64,000 bases of DNA, taken from the NCBI RefSeq assembly GCF_000160755.1, contig NZ_GG668579.1:1-64000 (forward strand). Reading direction: 5' to 3'. A model generated the notes under the pieces. The model did no database searches and had not been told where the DNA came from. It worked only from the letters and a program-made list of their open reading frames with translations. The position numbers were made by a program, and so were the translations under genes. Below are positions 1 to 7,890 of the stretch, piece after piece (position 1 is the first letter of the stretch; every line of letters starts with the position of its first letter). The stretch comes from Proteus mirabilis ATCC 29906. GTDB taxonomy: Bacteria > Pseudomonadota > Gammaproteobacteria > Enterobacterales > Enterobacteriaceae.

Positions 1-30
1 GTTTGTTTGTTGGTTAATTAAACGAAGTGC

Positions 31-597
31 CTATTTTTTGTGGCTTTTAAGCCATTTTGGCAGGTCAGCTAAGCTATCTAGAACAAAATCTGCACAAGTT
101 TCGGCCTCTTCTGTAATCGCTTTTCCTGTGCGAACGAGAATTTTATGCCCAACGCCAGCCGCTTTTGCTGCCAACATATCTTCTTTTTTATCTCCCACCA
201 TATAAGAAGATGCCATATCGATGTTTAATTGTGCTTTCGCATCCATAAACATACCTGTTGCAGGTTTACGACAGTCACACTCTTTTTTGTATTCTTCTAT
301 AATTGCATCTGGATGATGTGGGCAATAATAAATGCCGTCTAAATCGACGCCTCGATCAGCTAAAGACCAATCCATCCATTCAGTTAAATGTAAAAACTGA
401 TCTTCACTATAATACCCTCGACCAATACCTGACTGATTAGTCACTAGCACTAAAGCATATCCCATGGCTTTTAATTCAGCCATTGCTTCAATCACACCTT
501 CGATAAATTCAAAGTTATCAATTTCAGATACATAACCATGATCGATATTAATCGTTCCATCGCGATCTAAAAAAATCGCAGAAATCCCCTTGCTCAC
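31..597 (-). CDS. gmhB: D-glycero-beta-D-manno-heptose 1,7-bisphosphate 7-phosphatase
   Basis: Cytosolic HAD-family phosphatase that removes the 7-phosphate from heptose bisphosphate in the ADP-heptose pathway feeding the lipopolysaccharide inner core. The 188-residue protein has the HAD motif I FLDRDGT near residue 9, with both aspartates, a TNQSGIG motif II near residue 54 and a VGDKKEDM motif near 135. The CxCR zinc-ligand region (ECDCRK) that marks GmhB among HAD enzymes is visible near 108. Length is normal for the family. It lies divergent from metN, the same neighbour as in E. coli. Confidence 0.95.
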   Translation of the reverse strand: MSKGISAIFLDRDGTINIDHGYVSEIDNFEFIEGVIEAMAELKAMGYALVLVTNQSGIGRGYYSEDQFLHLTEWMDWSLADRGVDLDGIYYCPHHPDAIIEEYKKECDCRKPATGMFMDAKAQLNIDMASSYMVGDKKEDMLAAKAAGVGHKILVRTGKAITEEAETCADFVLDSLADLPKWLKSHKK

Positions 598-718
598 AGC
601 ATTACTCCTTTTAGATATTTGCGCTTAGTATCGCATGTTTTTTCTTATATAGAGAAGCATATCCACCTTTCTTTCTTTTATTGACTATTATTACCTATTA
701 CGCTTCTGCTCTTTTTTG

Positions 719-749
719 TTGACTTGGACGTCTAGACGCCTTAACATCT
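719..749 (+). promoter_or_regulatory. metNIQ promoter with MetJ operator (three tandem met boxes)
   Basis: Tandem 8-bp units GGACGTCT (726-733), AGACGCCT (734-741) and TAACATCT (742-749) match the MetJ consensus AGACGTCT at 7, 7 and 5 of 8 positions. A TTGACT -35 hexamer (719-724) and a weak TAACAT -10 (742-747) with a 17-bp spacer place the boxes over the promoter. MetJ with S-adenosylmethionine would therefore repress metNIQ, as known in enterobacteria. Confidence 0.85.
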
Positions 750-807
750 ATTTTAACTCGGGCAGAATAGCGTGAATGTCCCATATTCTACTTATATAAA
801 GAACAAG

Positions 808-1839
808 ATGATTAAACTGACGAATATAAATAAAGTATTTAAGCAGGGAGCGCGTTCAATACAAGCGCTATCAAATATTAACCTGCATGTGCCACAAGGG
901 CAGATTTTTGGTGTGATTGGATCGTCAGGTGCAGGTAAAAGTACTCTCATACGCTGTGTAAACATGTTAGAAAAGCCGACATCAGGTGAAGTTTGGGTTG
1001 ATGGTCGTGATCTAACAAAATTATCTGATAAAGAATTAACCAAAGCACGTCGTGGCATTGGCATGATTTTCCAACATTTTAATTTACTGTCCTCAAGAAC
1101 GGTATTTGATAATGTTGCCTTACCTCTAGAACTTGATAACACGCCGCGTGCAGATATTAATAAACGTGTTAATGAGTTATTAGAATTAGTGGGTTTAGCA
1201 GATAAAAAAGAGTATTACCCTGCCAATTTATCAGGGGGACAAAAGCAGCGTGTTGCGATTGCTCGAGCATTAGCTAATTCACCAAACGTTTTATTGTGTG
1301 ATGAGGCAACTAGTGCTCTTGATCCTGCAACGACACGTTCTATTTTAGAACTGTTAAAAGATATTAATCGTCGTTTAGGGTTAACTATTTTACTTATCAC
1401 TCATGAAATGGATGTTGTAAAACGTATTTGTGACCAAGTTGCCGTGATCAGTGGTGGTCAATTAGTTGAAAGTGATGCGGTAAGTGAGGTTTTCTCTCAC
1501 CCTAAAACACCCGTTTCTCAAGCATTTATTCAATCAACATTACAATTGGATATTCCTGACGATTATAAAGAACGTATGAAGCCAGAGTGGGAAGAAGGCT
1601 TATTCCCGCTGTTAAAGCTTGAATTTAATGGGTTATCTGTTGATGCGCCATTAATGTCTATTGTTGCTCGTCGTTTTGATGCTGATATTAATATTTTAAG
1701 TTCTCAAATGGACTATGCCGGTGGAGTAAAGTTTGGCGTGATGCTAGCAGAATTACACGGTAAAAATGGTAACACAGAAAAGTCTATCGCGTTTTTAGAA
1801 GAGCATCATGTGAAAGTAGAGGTTCTCGGTTATGTCTGA
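808..1839 (+). CDS. metN: D,L-methionine ABC transporter ATP-binding protein MetN
   Basis: ATPase subunit of the MetNIQ methionine importer, acting at the cytoplasmic face of the inner membrane. Counting from the ATG at 808, Walker [10 protein letters not shown] is at residues 38-46, the ABC signature LSGGQ at 141-145 and Walker B VLLCDE at 161-166. The C-terminal regulatory domain (about 265-343) that senses intracellular methionine is present. An in-frame ATG at 772 would add 12 residues, but 808 gives the usual MIKL start and 343-residue length. Its end overlaps metI by 8 bp, so the two are translationally linked. Confidence 0.95.
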   Translation: MIKLTNINKVFKQGARSIQALSNINLHVPQGQIFGVIGSSGAGKSTLIRCVNMLEKPTSGEVWVDGRDLTKLSDKELTKARRGIGMIFQHFNLLSSRTVFDNVALPLELDNTPRADINKRVNELLELVGLADKKEYYPANLSGGQKQRVAIARALANSPNVLLCDEATSALDPATTRSILELLKDINRRLGLTILLITHEMDVVKRICDQVAVISGGQLVESDAVSEVFSHPKTPVSQAFIQSTLQLDIPDDYKERMKPEWEEGLFPLLKLEFNGLSVDAPLMSIVARRFDADINILSSQMDYAGGVKFGVMLAELHGKNGNTEKSIAFLEEHHVKVEVLGYV

Positions 1840-2485
1840 AGGAATGATTTATTTATTAATTAGTGGGATCTGGGAAACCTTAGTCATGACATTTGTCTCA
1901 GGCTTTTTTGGTTTTGTCATTGGATTACCATTAGGTGTCTTACTTTATGTGACTCGTCCAGAGCAAATTATGGCGAACTCCCCCGCTTATAAAGTGATTT
2001 CTGCTTTAGTTAATATTTTTAGGGCCATCCCTTTTATTATCTTATTAGTTTGGATGATCCCTTTTACACGTATGGTAGTAGGAACATCCATTGGTTTACA
2101 GGCGGCTATCGTTCCGTTAACTGTAGGAGCTGCACCTTTTATTGCACGTATGGTAGAAAATACCTTATTAGAAATACCTCATGGTTTAATTGAAGCTTCT
2201 CGTGCCATGGGGGCAACACCAATGCAGATAATCAAGAAAGTTTTATTACCAGAATCTTTACCAGGTTTAATTAATGCTGCGACCATTACACTCATTACAT
2301 TAGTCGGTTATTCCGCAATGGGGGGCGCTGTGGGTGCCGGTGGTTTAGGTCAAATTGGTTATCAGTATGGTTATGTGGGCTATAATGCCACAGTAATGAA
2401 TACCGTCATTGTACTACTTGTTATTCTTGTTTTTATCATTCAGTTTATTGGCGATCGTTTAGTTAAACTGACAACACATAAATAA
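1832..2485 (+). CDS. metI: D,L-methionine ABC transporter permease MetI
   Basis: Inner-membrane permease of the MetNIQ importer. The 217 residues contain several hydrophobic helices and the binding-protein-dependent transport loop [14 protein letters not shown] near residues 130-143, which contacts the ATPase MetN. Length matches E. coli MetI. It starts inside the end of metN and is followed by metQ after 94 bp that hold an inverted repeat. Confidence 0.95.
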   Translation: MSEGMIYLLISGIWETLVMTFVSGFFGFVIGLPLGVLLYVTRPEQIMANSPAYKVISALVNIFRAIPFIILLVWMIPFTRMVVGTSIGLQAAIVPLTVGAAPFIARMVENTLLEIPHGLIEASRAMGATPMQIIKKVLLPESLPGLINAATITLITLVGYSAMGGAVGAGGLGQIGYQYGYVGYNATVMNTVIVLLVILVFIIQFIGDRLVKLTTHK

Positions 2486-2492
2486 ATGAATT

Positions 2493-2548
2493 AAAGGTTT
2501 CTATTCATCTACTATCTAATCAATAAATGTAGTTTGTATGAAACCTTT
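2493..2548 (+). promoter_or_regulatory. Inverted repeat between metI and metQ
   Basis: A 9-bp perfect inverted repeat, AAAGGTTTC at 2493-2501 and GAAACCTTT at 2540-2548, flanks a 38-base loop. It is followed by a short AT stretch rather than a clear U-tract. It could stabilise metNI mRNA ends or partly terminate before metQ. The function is inferred from position only. Confidence 0.35.
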
Positions 2549-2579
2549 TATTTAACCAGTTCAAAGAAAGGGTAAATCT

Positions 2580-3395
2580 ATGTCATTGAAATTTAAATCA
2601 CTTGCTGTAGTCAGTACGTTAGTCGGTGCTTTAGCTTTAGCAGGTTGTGGCGAAAAAGAAAAAGATCCCAATCATATCCGTGTGGGGGTTATTTCTGGTT
2701 CTGAACAACAAGTTGCTGAAGTTGCTAAACAAGTCGCTAAAGATAAATATGGACTTAATGTTGAACTCGTCACTTTCAATGACTTTGTCATGCCTAATGA
2801 ATCATTAAGCCGTGGTGATATTGATATTAATGCCTTTCAACATAAGCCTTATTTAGATCAACAAATCAAAGATCGTAATTACAAAATTACGGCTGTAGGT
2901 AATACCTTTATTTACCCTATTGCGGGTTATTCTAAAAAAATAACGGATTTAGCAGATTTACCCGATGGTGCACAAGTGGCTATCCCTAATGATCCAACCA
3001 ACTTAGGTCGTTCACTGCTACTTTTAGAAAAAGTAGGATTAGTGAAATTAAAGGAAGGGGTTGGTTTATTACCGACTAAACTGGATATCATTGAAAATCC
3101 GAAAAACATACAATTAGTTGAGTTAGAAGCACCACAATTACCGCGCTCTTTAGATGATCAAAAAATCTACTTAGCGGTTATTAATACAACCTATGCGAGT
3201 CAAGTTAACTTAACTCCAGCAAAAGATGGTATTTTTGTTGAAGATAAAGATTCACCTTATGTCAATATTATTGTTGCCCGTGAAGACAATAAAGATGATG
3301 AAAATGTGAAGAAATTTATTCAATCTTATCAAACAGATGAAGTTGATAGCGCTGCGAATAAGATTTTTAACGGTGGTGCAGTAAAAGGTTGGTAA
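2580..3395 (+). CDS. metQ: Methionine-binding lipoprotein MetQ
   Basis: Substrate-binding lipoprotein of the MetNIQ importer, anchored to the periplasmic face of the inner membrane. The signal peptide ends in a lipobox LALAGC with Cys at residue 23. The rest is the NlpA-type binding fold with the family pattern FNDFVMPNESL near residue 65 and AFQHKPYLDQ near 87. The length of 271 residues equals that of E. coli MetQ. It is the last gene of the operon and is followed by an intrinsic terminator. Confidence 0.95.
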   Translation: MSLKFKSLAVVSTLVGALALAGCGEKEKDPNHIRVGVISGSEQQVAEVAKQVAKDKYGLNVELVTFNDFVMPNESLSRGDIDINAFQHKPYLDQQIKDRNYKITAVGNTFIYPIAGYSKKITDLADLPDGAQVAIPNDPTNLGRSLLLLEKVGLVKLKEGVGLLPTKLDIIENPKNIQLVELEAPQLPRSLDDQKIYLAVINTTYASQVNLTPAKDGIFVEDKDSPYVNIIVAREDNKDDENVKKFIQSYQTDEVDSAANKIFNGGAVKGW

Positions 3396-3420
3396 TCATC
3401 TCACAACTCAACTTAATAAT

Positions 3421-3456
3421 AAAAAAGGCGGACATTTGTTCGCCTTTCTCTTTTTT
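3421..3456 (+). terminator. Intrinsic terminator of metNIQ
   Basis: The hairpin AAAGGCG / CGCCTTT with a short loop is followed by a T-rich tract (TCTCTTTTTT), 25 bp after the metQ stop. Confidence 0.85.
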
Positions 3457-3525
3457 ACTGGGCTAATTTGCATTAAATTAGGGCGGTTTAATTTTTGTAT
3501 AGACAATAATAAAGAGGATATACCC

Positions 3526-3936
3526 ATGCACATGCGCTTGCTACTTATTGGCATTATAGCGCTGTTTATGACCGGCTGTTCAATGCAGAAATCATCTGAT
3601 GTTGATCAGTCTAAGTTTACGGATATGCGTTTAAATAAACCTGACCAACCACAAAAGCCCAAACAGCAAACTTTATCTCCTGTTCGCATTGTTGAAAAAA
3701 CAGAAGATCTTTTAGGTGCGCCTTTTAAAGATTTAGGTGTTGTTGCCGGTGAATCTTGCCGACAAACACTACAAGATCCACCCGCAAGCTTACCTGCTGC
3801 GAAAAAAAGAATGGCTATCAAAGCGGCTTATAAAAATGCGAATGCAGTTTTATTACATGAATGCCAAATAGTCACAGGAATGGGTTGCTATCAATCGGCA
3901 ATCTGTGAAGGTTCAGCACTATTAATTACTCAATGA
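3526..3936 (+). CDS. rcsF: Rcs stress-sensing outer-membrane lipoprotein RcsF
   Basis: Outer-membrane lipoprotein that reports envelope and LPS damage to the Rcs phosphorelay. From the ATG at 3526, preceded by the ribosome-binding site AAAGAGGA, it has a signal peptide with lipobox FMTGC and a proline/lysine-rich linker. A C-terminal domain follows with four cysteines (GESC, HEC, GMGC, AIC) that form the two nonconsecutive disulfides known for RcsF. An upstream ATG at 3436 in the same frame lies inside the metQ terminator and is rejected. The stop overlaps the trmO start (ATGA). Confidence 0.93.
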   Translation: MHMRLLLIGIIALFMTGCSMQKSSDVDQSKFTDMRLNKPDQPQKPKQQTLSPVRIVEKTEDLLGAPFKDLGVVAGESCRQTLQDPPASLPAAKKRMAIKAAYKNANAVLLHECQIVTGMGCYQSAICEGSALLITQ

Positions 3937-4640
3937 ATAGCTACCAAATAACATCTATAGGGCATATTATCAGCCCTTATAAAGAGAAATTTGCCGTTCC
4001 TCGCCAACCTGGATTAGTCCAGGATGGCGTAGGCCAGCTAATACTACACACACCTTATAATCATCCTGATGCAGTAAGAGGCTTAGAACAATTTAGCCAT
4101 CTTTGGTTATTATTTATTTTTCATCAAACAGCGCAACAAGGTTGGCATCCATTAGTGCGCCCACCAAGATTAGGGGGGAATAGCAAACTCGGGGTTTTCG
4201 CCACTCGCTCAACTTTTCGCCCTAATGCTATCGGCATGTCATTAGTCGAGCTAAAAGATATCATTATTGAAAAGCAATCGGTGATCTTGCAACTAGGCAG
4301 TCTAGATCTTATTGATGGAACCCCCATTATTGATATCAAGCCGTACCTTCCCTATGCTGAATCTATTGCTGATGCAACAGCAGGCTTTGCCCAATATGCT
4401 CCTCATGAAGAGATGGAGATTCTTTTTTCTGAAGATGCCACACAGCAGTTACAATATTACTCTCATCAATATCCTCATCTTATGCGATTTATCACTCAAG
4501 TATTGCAACAAGATCCGCGTCCTGCTTATAAAAAAAGCGAACAAAGTGATAGAGTATATGCCGTGCATTTACTGGATTTTAATATTCGTTGGCAAGTCAA
4601 TGGGCAGCAAACACTTGTTCTTAGTATAGAACCGCGCTAA
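3933..4640 (+). CDS. trmO: tRNA-Thr (N6-adenine-37) methyltransferase TrmO
   Basis: TsaA/YaeB-family enzyme that methylates N6-threonylcarbamoyladenosine at position 37 of threonine tRNAs using S-adenosylmethionine. The 235 residues show the family signature TRSTFRPNAIGMS near residues 89-101, an N-terminal SPYKEKF/PRQPG segment and a C-terminal DPRPAYKK motif. It overlaps rcsF by 4 bp, the same arrangement as in E. coli, so the two are probably cotranscribed. Confidence 0.93.
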   Translation: MNSYQITSIGHIISPYKEKFAVPRQPGLVQDGVGQLILHTPYNHPDAVRGLEQFSHLWLLFIFHQTAQQGWHPLVRPPRLGGNSKLGVFATRSTFRPNAIGMSLVELKDIIIEKQSVILQLGSLDLIDGTPIIDIKPYLPYAESIADATAGFAQYAPHEEMEILFSEDATQQLQYYSHQYPHLMRFITQVLQQDPRPAYKKSEQSDRVYAVHLLDFNIRWQVNGQQTLVLSIEPR

Positions 4641-4699
4641 CTTGCACTTACTAACATTGAAACTTCTTGTCTTTAAGCAAATCAGATTGAAAAAAATGC

Positions 4700-4780
4700 T
4701 TTGCCTCTTTTGGCAAACCTAAGTCACTGGTAGACTAAAGACTTTCTCTATTTATATTGATGTAGACTGGCCTGACAGTC
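4700..4780 (+). promoter_or_regulatory. proS upstream region with two small hairpins
   Basis: Between trmO and proS are TTTGCC-TCTTTT-GGCAAA (4700-4717) and, about 45 bp later, GACTG-GCCTGA-CAGTC. The second overlaps an alternative pairing around CTGACAGTCAG and is followed by a TATTTTTG stretch. A leader-type structure is possible, but no leader peptide or T-box-like feature was recognised. Confidence 0.3.
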
Positions 4781-4814
4781 AGCCTAAGTATTTTTGTTCT
4801 AATGGAACCTAATA

Positions 4815-6530
4815 ATGCGTACTAGCCACTATTTGCTCTCTACTTTGAAAGAGACGCCTGCTGATGCCGAAATTGTCAGCCATCAACTCATGCTTCGCGC
4901 AGGTATGATCCGTAAACTCGCATCTGGCCTTTATGATTGGATGCCGACCGGTGTTCGTGTCCTGAGAAAAATTGAGAAAATTGTTCGTGAAGAGATGGAC
5001 AACGCAGGCTCACTTGAAATTTCAATGCCGGTTGTTCAGCCTGCTGATCTATGGCAAGAAAGTGGCCGTTGGGAACAATATGGCCCAGAATTGTTGCGTT
5101 TTACAGATCGCGGTGAGCGTCCTTTTGTTTTAGGTCCAACCCATGAAGAAGTGGTGACCGATATTGTTCGTAATGAAATCACCTCTTACAAACAACTACC
5201 ACTCAACCTTTACCAAATTCAAACTAAATTCCGTGATGAAGTACGCCCGCGCTTTGGTGTTATGCGTTCACGTGAGTTTATCATGAAAGATGCCTATTCA
5301 TTCCATATCTCTCAAGAGTCTCTACAAGAGACTTACGACAGAATGTATCAAGCCTATAGCAATATCTTTACTCGTATTGGTTTAGACTTCCGTCCAGTAT
5401 TGGCTGATACAGGCTCTATTGGTGGTAGTGCCTCTCATGAATTCCAAGTATTAGCAGATAGCGGAGAAGATGATATCGTATTCTCAACAGCATCTGACTA
5501 TGCTGCTAATATTGAATTAGCAGAAGCGGTTATGCCAGCAACACCTCGTTCACCAGCAACAGAAGAGTTACGTTTAGTAGATACACCAAACGCAAAAACT
5601 ATTGCTGAATTAGTTGAACAATTTAATCTGCCTATTGAAAAAACAGTTAAAACACTTATTGTTCATGCAACTGAAGAAAGTGGTCATAAATTAGTGGCTT
5701 TATTAGTCCGTGGTGATCATGAGCTCAATGAAATAAAAGCAGAAAAATGTAGCATTGTCGCTTCACCTTTAGTTTTCGCGACTGAAGAAGAGATCCGCCA
5801 AGCTGTTAATGCAGGTCCAGGCTCTCTTGGTCCAATTAACTTGCCATTACCAATCATTATCGATCGCGCTGTATCTGTTATGAGCGATTTTGGTGCTGGT
5901 GCAAATATTGATGGTAAACACTACTTTGGTATTAACTGGGAGCGTGATTTACCTCTTGCTGAAATGGCGGATATCCGTAATGTTGTCGAAGGTGATCCAA
6001 GCCCAGATGGTAAAGGTACTTTACTTATCAAACGTGGTATTGAAGTCGGTCATATCTTCCAACTAGGTAAGAAATATTCTGAAGCATTAAAAGCGACGGT
6101 ACAAAACGAAGAAGGCCATAACCAAGTTGTGACTATGGGTTGTTATGGTATTGGTATTACTCGTATCGTTGCAGCGGCAATCGAACAAAACCATGATGCC
6201 CGTGGTATTATCTGGCCTGATGCTATCGCACCTTTCCAAGTTGCCATTTTACCAATGAACATGCATCGTTCTTATCGTGTAAAAGAAGTAGCAGAGAAAC
6301 TCTATGCTGACTTACGTGCACAGGGTATTGATGTATTATTTGATGATCGCAAAGAGCGCCCAGGTGTGATGTTTGCAGATATGGAACTGATTGGTGTACC
6401 ACACACCATCGTGATTGGTGATCGTAATCTGGATAACGAACAAGTTGAGTATAAAGCACGCCGTAGTGATGATAAATCGCTGGTCAATGTGAATGATGTT
6501 GTTGCCTTTATTAAAGAGCAACTGGTTTAA
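4815..6530 (+). CDS. proS: Proline-tRNA ligase
   Basis: Class II aminoacyl-tRNA synthetase that charges tRNA-Pro. The 571 residues match the bacterial long form: class II motif 2 around [17 protein letters not shown] (about 136-152), the inserted YbaK-like editing domain in the middle (about 225-405), motif 3 around [10 protein letters not shown] (about 442-451), and the C-terminal anticodon-binding domain. The start [13 protein letters not shown] is the usual one. It converges on nlpE with a shared terminator between them. Confidence 0.97.
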   Translation: MRTSHYLLSTLKETPADAEIVSHQLMLRAGMIRKLASGLYDWMPTGVRVLRKIEKIVREEMDNAGSLEISMPVVQPADLWQESGRWEQYGPELLRFTDRGERPFVLGPTHEEVVTDIVRNEITSYKQLPLNLYQIQTKFRDEVRPRFGVMRSREFIMKDAYSFHISQESLQETYDRMYQAYSNIFTRIGLDFRPVLADTGSIGGSASHEFQVLADSGEDDIVFSTASDYAANIELAEAVMPATPRSPATEELRLVDTPNAKTIAELVEQFNLPIEKTVKTLIVHATEESGHKLVALLVRGDHELNEIKAEKCSIVASPLVFATEEEIRQAVNAGPGSLGPINLPLPIIIDRAVSVMSDFGAGANIDGKHYFGINWERDLPLAEMADIRNVVEGDPSPDGKGTLLIKRGIEVGHIFQLGKKYSEALKATVQNEEGHNQVVTMGCYGIGITRIVAAAIEQNHDARGIIWPDAIAPFQVAILPMNMHRSYRVKEVAEKLYADLRAQGIDVLFDDRKERPGVMFADMELIGVPHTIVIGDRNLDNEQVEYKARRSDDKSLVNVNDVVAFIKEQLV

Positions 6531-6543
6531 TCCATTTAATATT

Positions 6544-6565
6544 GTTTAGCCCTTATGGGCTAAAC
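6544..6565 (+). other. Perfect 9-bp hairpin just after proS
   Basis: GTTTAGCCC-TTAT-GGGCTAAAC begins 14 bp after the proS stop. It has no following T-tract, and the true terminator lies about 45 bp downstream. It may protect the 3' end of the mRNA. Confidence 0.4.
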
Positions 6566-6608
6566 TGACCAAACTTAACGACTGCTGTTACCACTTTTGT
6601 TAAACGTA

Positions 6609-6640
6609 AAAAAAACCGCTTTATTTAAAGCGGTTTTTTT
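6609..6640. terminator. Bidirectional terminator between proS and nlpE
   Basis: The symmetric hairpin AACCGCTTTA / TAAAGCGGTT is flanked by an A-run on the left and a T-run on the right. It can therefore terminate proS on the plus strand and nlpE on the minus strand. Confidence 0.9.
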
Positions 6641-6648
6641 ATAATGAA

Positions 6649-7326
6649 TTAACTTCTGCTATTACGACGGCTATTGCAAGAGCCATGACGATCAAAGCGT
6701 GGTTTATTATCGGTAACCACTAATGCACGATCATACTGTCCATCTTCCATTGAAGGACGAATACTATAGTAACCTCTGACCTCTAGATAGACAGGTGTTC
6801 CGCCATCAACGCCTGTAGCAAAATAGCCTTTTTCTAATACTAATCCATCAGCGGCATAGACACGTCCAGATTGGCAATCTTTAAAGGTTCCAGCGTCAGC
6901 AAAATAGGTAAATTCCCCCGCTAACTGCTTAGGTTGAACCTTTGCTAAGGTATAATTAAGACCCGAATTAATTACATTACCATCGATATCCAACATAACT
7001 AATTTATCTTCACGAGGTAAATAGTAACTCTTCTCGCCATAACTATTAGTCAAGGTCAGTTTATCTTTACTTAATGACCAAGTACCTGACTCAAAAAAAC
7101 TTCGATTGTCATCAGAAGTGCCTTGGTAACTTTGCTCCATTACATAAGAGCCATCTTGATTGACAAGAATAGTCGTGTCGATACCAGAACAATCGGCACA
7201 AGGTAGAATACTGTTATATGTTTGATCAACAATTTTACCATCGAGTGACAGGCCAATATTATTCTGGCAGCCTGACATAATAAATAACCCTGCAGCAATG
7301 GCTGCAAATAAAAGTTTTTTCCCCAT
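6649..7326 (-). CDS. nlpE: Envelope stress lipoprotein NlpE (CutF)
   Basis: Outer-membrane lipoprotein that activates the Cpx response on surface contact or lipoprotein-trafficking stress and has been linked to copper tolerance. It has a signal peptide with lipobox IMSGC and the N-terminal CxxC (CADC, near residue 42). Two C-terminal cysteines (KDC and GSC) correspond to the redox-sensing disulfide. A TTG and two ATG codons are stacked at the start; the ATG at 7326 sits 6 bases after the ribosome-binding site GGGAG and is preferred. The yaeQ-arfB-yaeP genes that follow nlpE in E. coli are absent. Confidence 0.9.
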   Translation of the reverse strand: MGKKLLFAAIAAGLFIMSGCQNNIGLSLDGKIVDQTYNSILPCADCSGIDTTILVNQDGSYVMEQSYQGTSDDNRSFFESGTWSLSKDKLTLTNSYGEKSYYLPREDKLVMLDIDGNVINSGLNYTLAKVQPKQLAGEFTYFADAGTFKDCQSGRVYAADGLVLEKGYFATGVDGGTPVYLEVRGYYSIRPSMEDGQYDRALVVTDNKPRFDRHGSCNSRRNSRS

Positions 7327-7490
7327 CATCAACTCCCTAAGTTCTGGGTACTTTCTAATTTCTCGTTTTCAATGCTAGTTTAGCATTTTTTTAAGCAAAA
7401 AGGGTGAATAAAACCCCCTTTAAGATAATTACACTACGTTTTAGTATAAATTCTTAAATCTTGTCGCAGAATGCACTATTTCAGAAAATT

Positions 7491-7510
7491 ATCACAATAA
7501 CTATTGTGAT
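7491..7510. promoter_or_regulatory. Perfect palindrome in the nlpE-rof intergenic region
   Basis: ATCACAAT-AACT-ATTGTGAT has two 8-bp arms with no mismatch, about 80 bp before rof and 165 bp before nlpE. This looks like a binding site for a dimeric regulator. It is not a CRP site (half-site orientation is reversed) and not an FNR site. The regulator is unknown. Confidence 0.4.
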
Positions 7511-7553
7511 CACTTCGAATAACAGCATAATGATTTTATTCTGAATTATTCAC

Positions 7554-7570
7554 TGGCGGCAATACCGCCA
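7554..7570 (+). promoter_or_regulatory. Hairpin in the rof leader
   Basis: TGGCGG-CAATA-CCGCCA forms a 6-bp GC-rich hairpin ending 20 bases before the rof start codon and just 5' of its GGTGAGGG ribosome-binding region. It could affect translation or termination. Function is inferred. Confidence 0.4.
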
Positions 7571-7590
7571 CGAACGAGTGGTGAGGGAAT

Positions 7591-7851
7591 ATGTCAACAA
7601 ATACAGAATATCAACCAATTAATTGTGATGATTATGAATATTTGGAGTTAGCTTGCCAACGAGGCTTAACACTCCATATTGAATTACATAATGGTGAGCA
7701 AATTGATGGTGTCGCAGATGATCTCTTTTTAAGTAAAAAAGTTGAATATCTGAAAGTAAAAACATCTGAGGGTGCAAAAGATTTACGACTGGATATTATT
7801 GCCAGTTTTTCTCATCCCGAACTTGGCACTATCATAATCAAATCTGAATAA
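7591..7851 (+). CDS. rof: Rho-binding antiterminator Rof (YaeO)
   Basis: Small cytosolic protein that binds transcription factor Rho near its primary RNA site and inhibits termination. The 86 residues match E. coli Rof in size and pattern, with the YQPINCDDYEYLELAC start, a central LHNGEQIDGVA strand pair and a conserved LRLDII segment. The fold is a small Sm-like beta barrel. Start ATG follows GGTGAGGGAAT. It is convergent with tilS. Confidence 0.93.
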   Translation: MSTNTEYQPINCDDYEYLELACQRGLTLHIELHNGEQIDGVADDLFLSKKVEYLKVKTSEGAKDLRLDIIASFSHPELGTIIIKSE

Positions 7852-7860
7852 CTATTTACA

Positions 7861-7890
7861 TAAACAACCGCCGTAATTGGCGGTTGTTTA
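7861..7890. terminator. Convergent terminator rof/tilS
   Basis: The perfect palindrome TAAACAACCGCC-GTAATT-GGCGGTTGTTTA has 12-bp arms and includes the tilS stop codon. It can act in both directions, although the T-runs are short. Confidence 0.75.

Noticed and set aside
1..30. Edge of an rRNA operon beside gmhB
   Set aside because: An rRNA operon lies next to gmhB in E. coli, but these 30 bases show no rRNA or terminator features.
772..807. Twelve-residue N-terminal extension of MetN
   Set aside because: The upstream ATG lacks a ribosome-binding site, lies just downstream of the operator, and gives a non-homologous N terminus.
750..807. SAM riboswitch before metN
   Set aside because: The leader is too short and shows no SAM-I/SAM-II pairing; MetJ boxes explain regulation.
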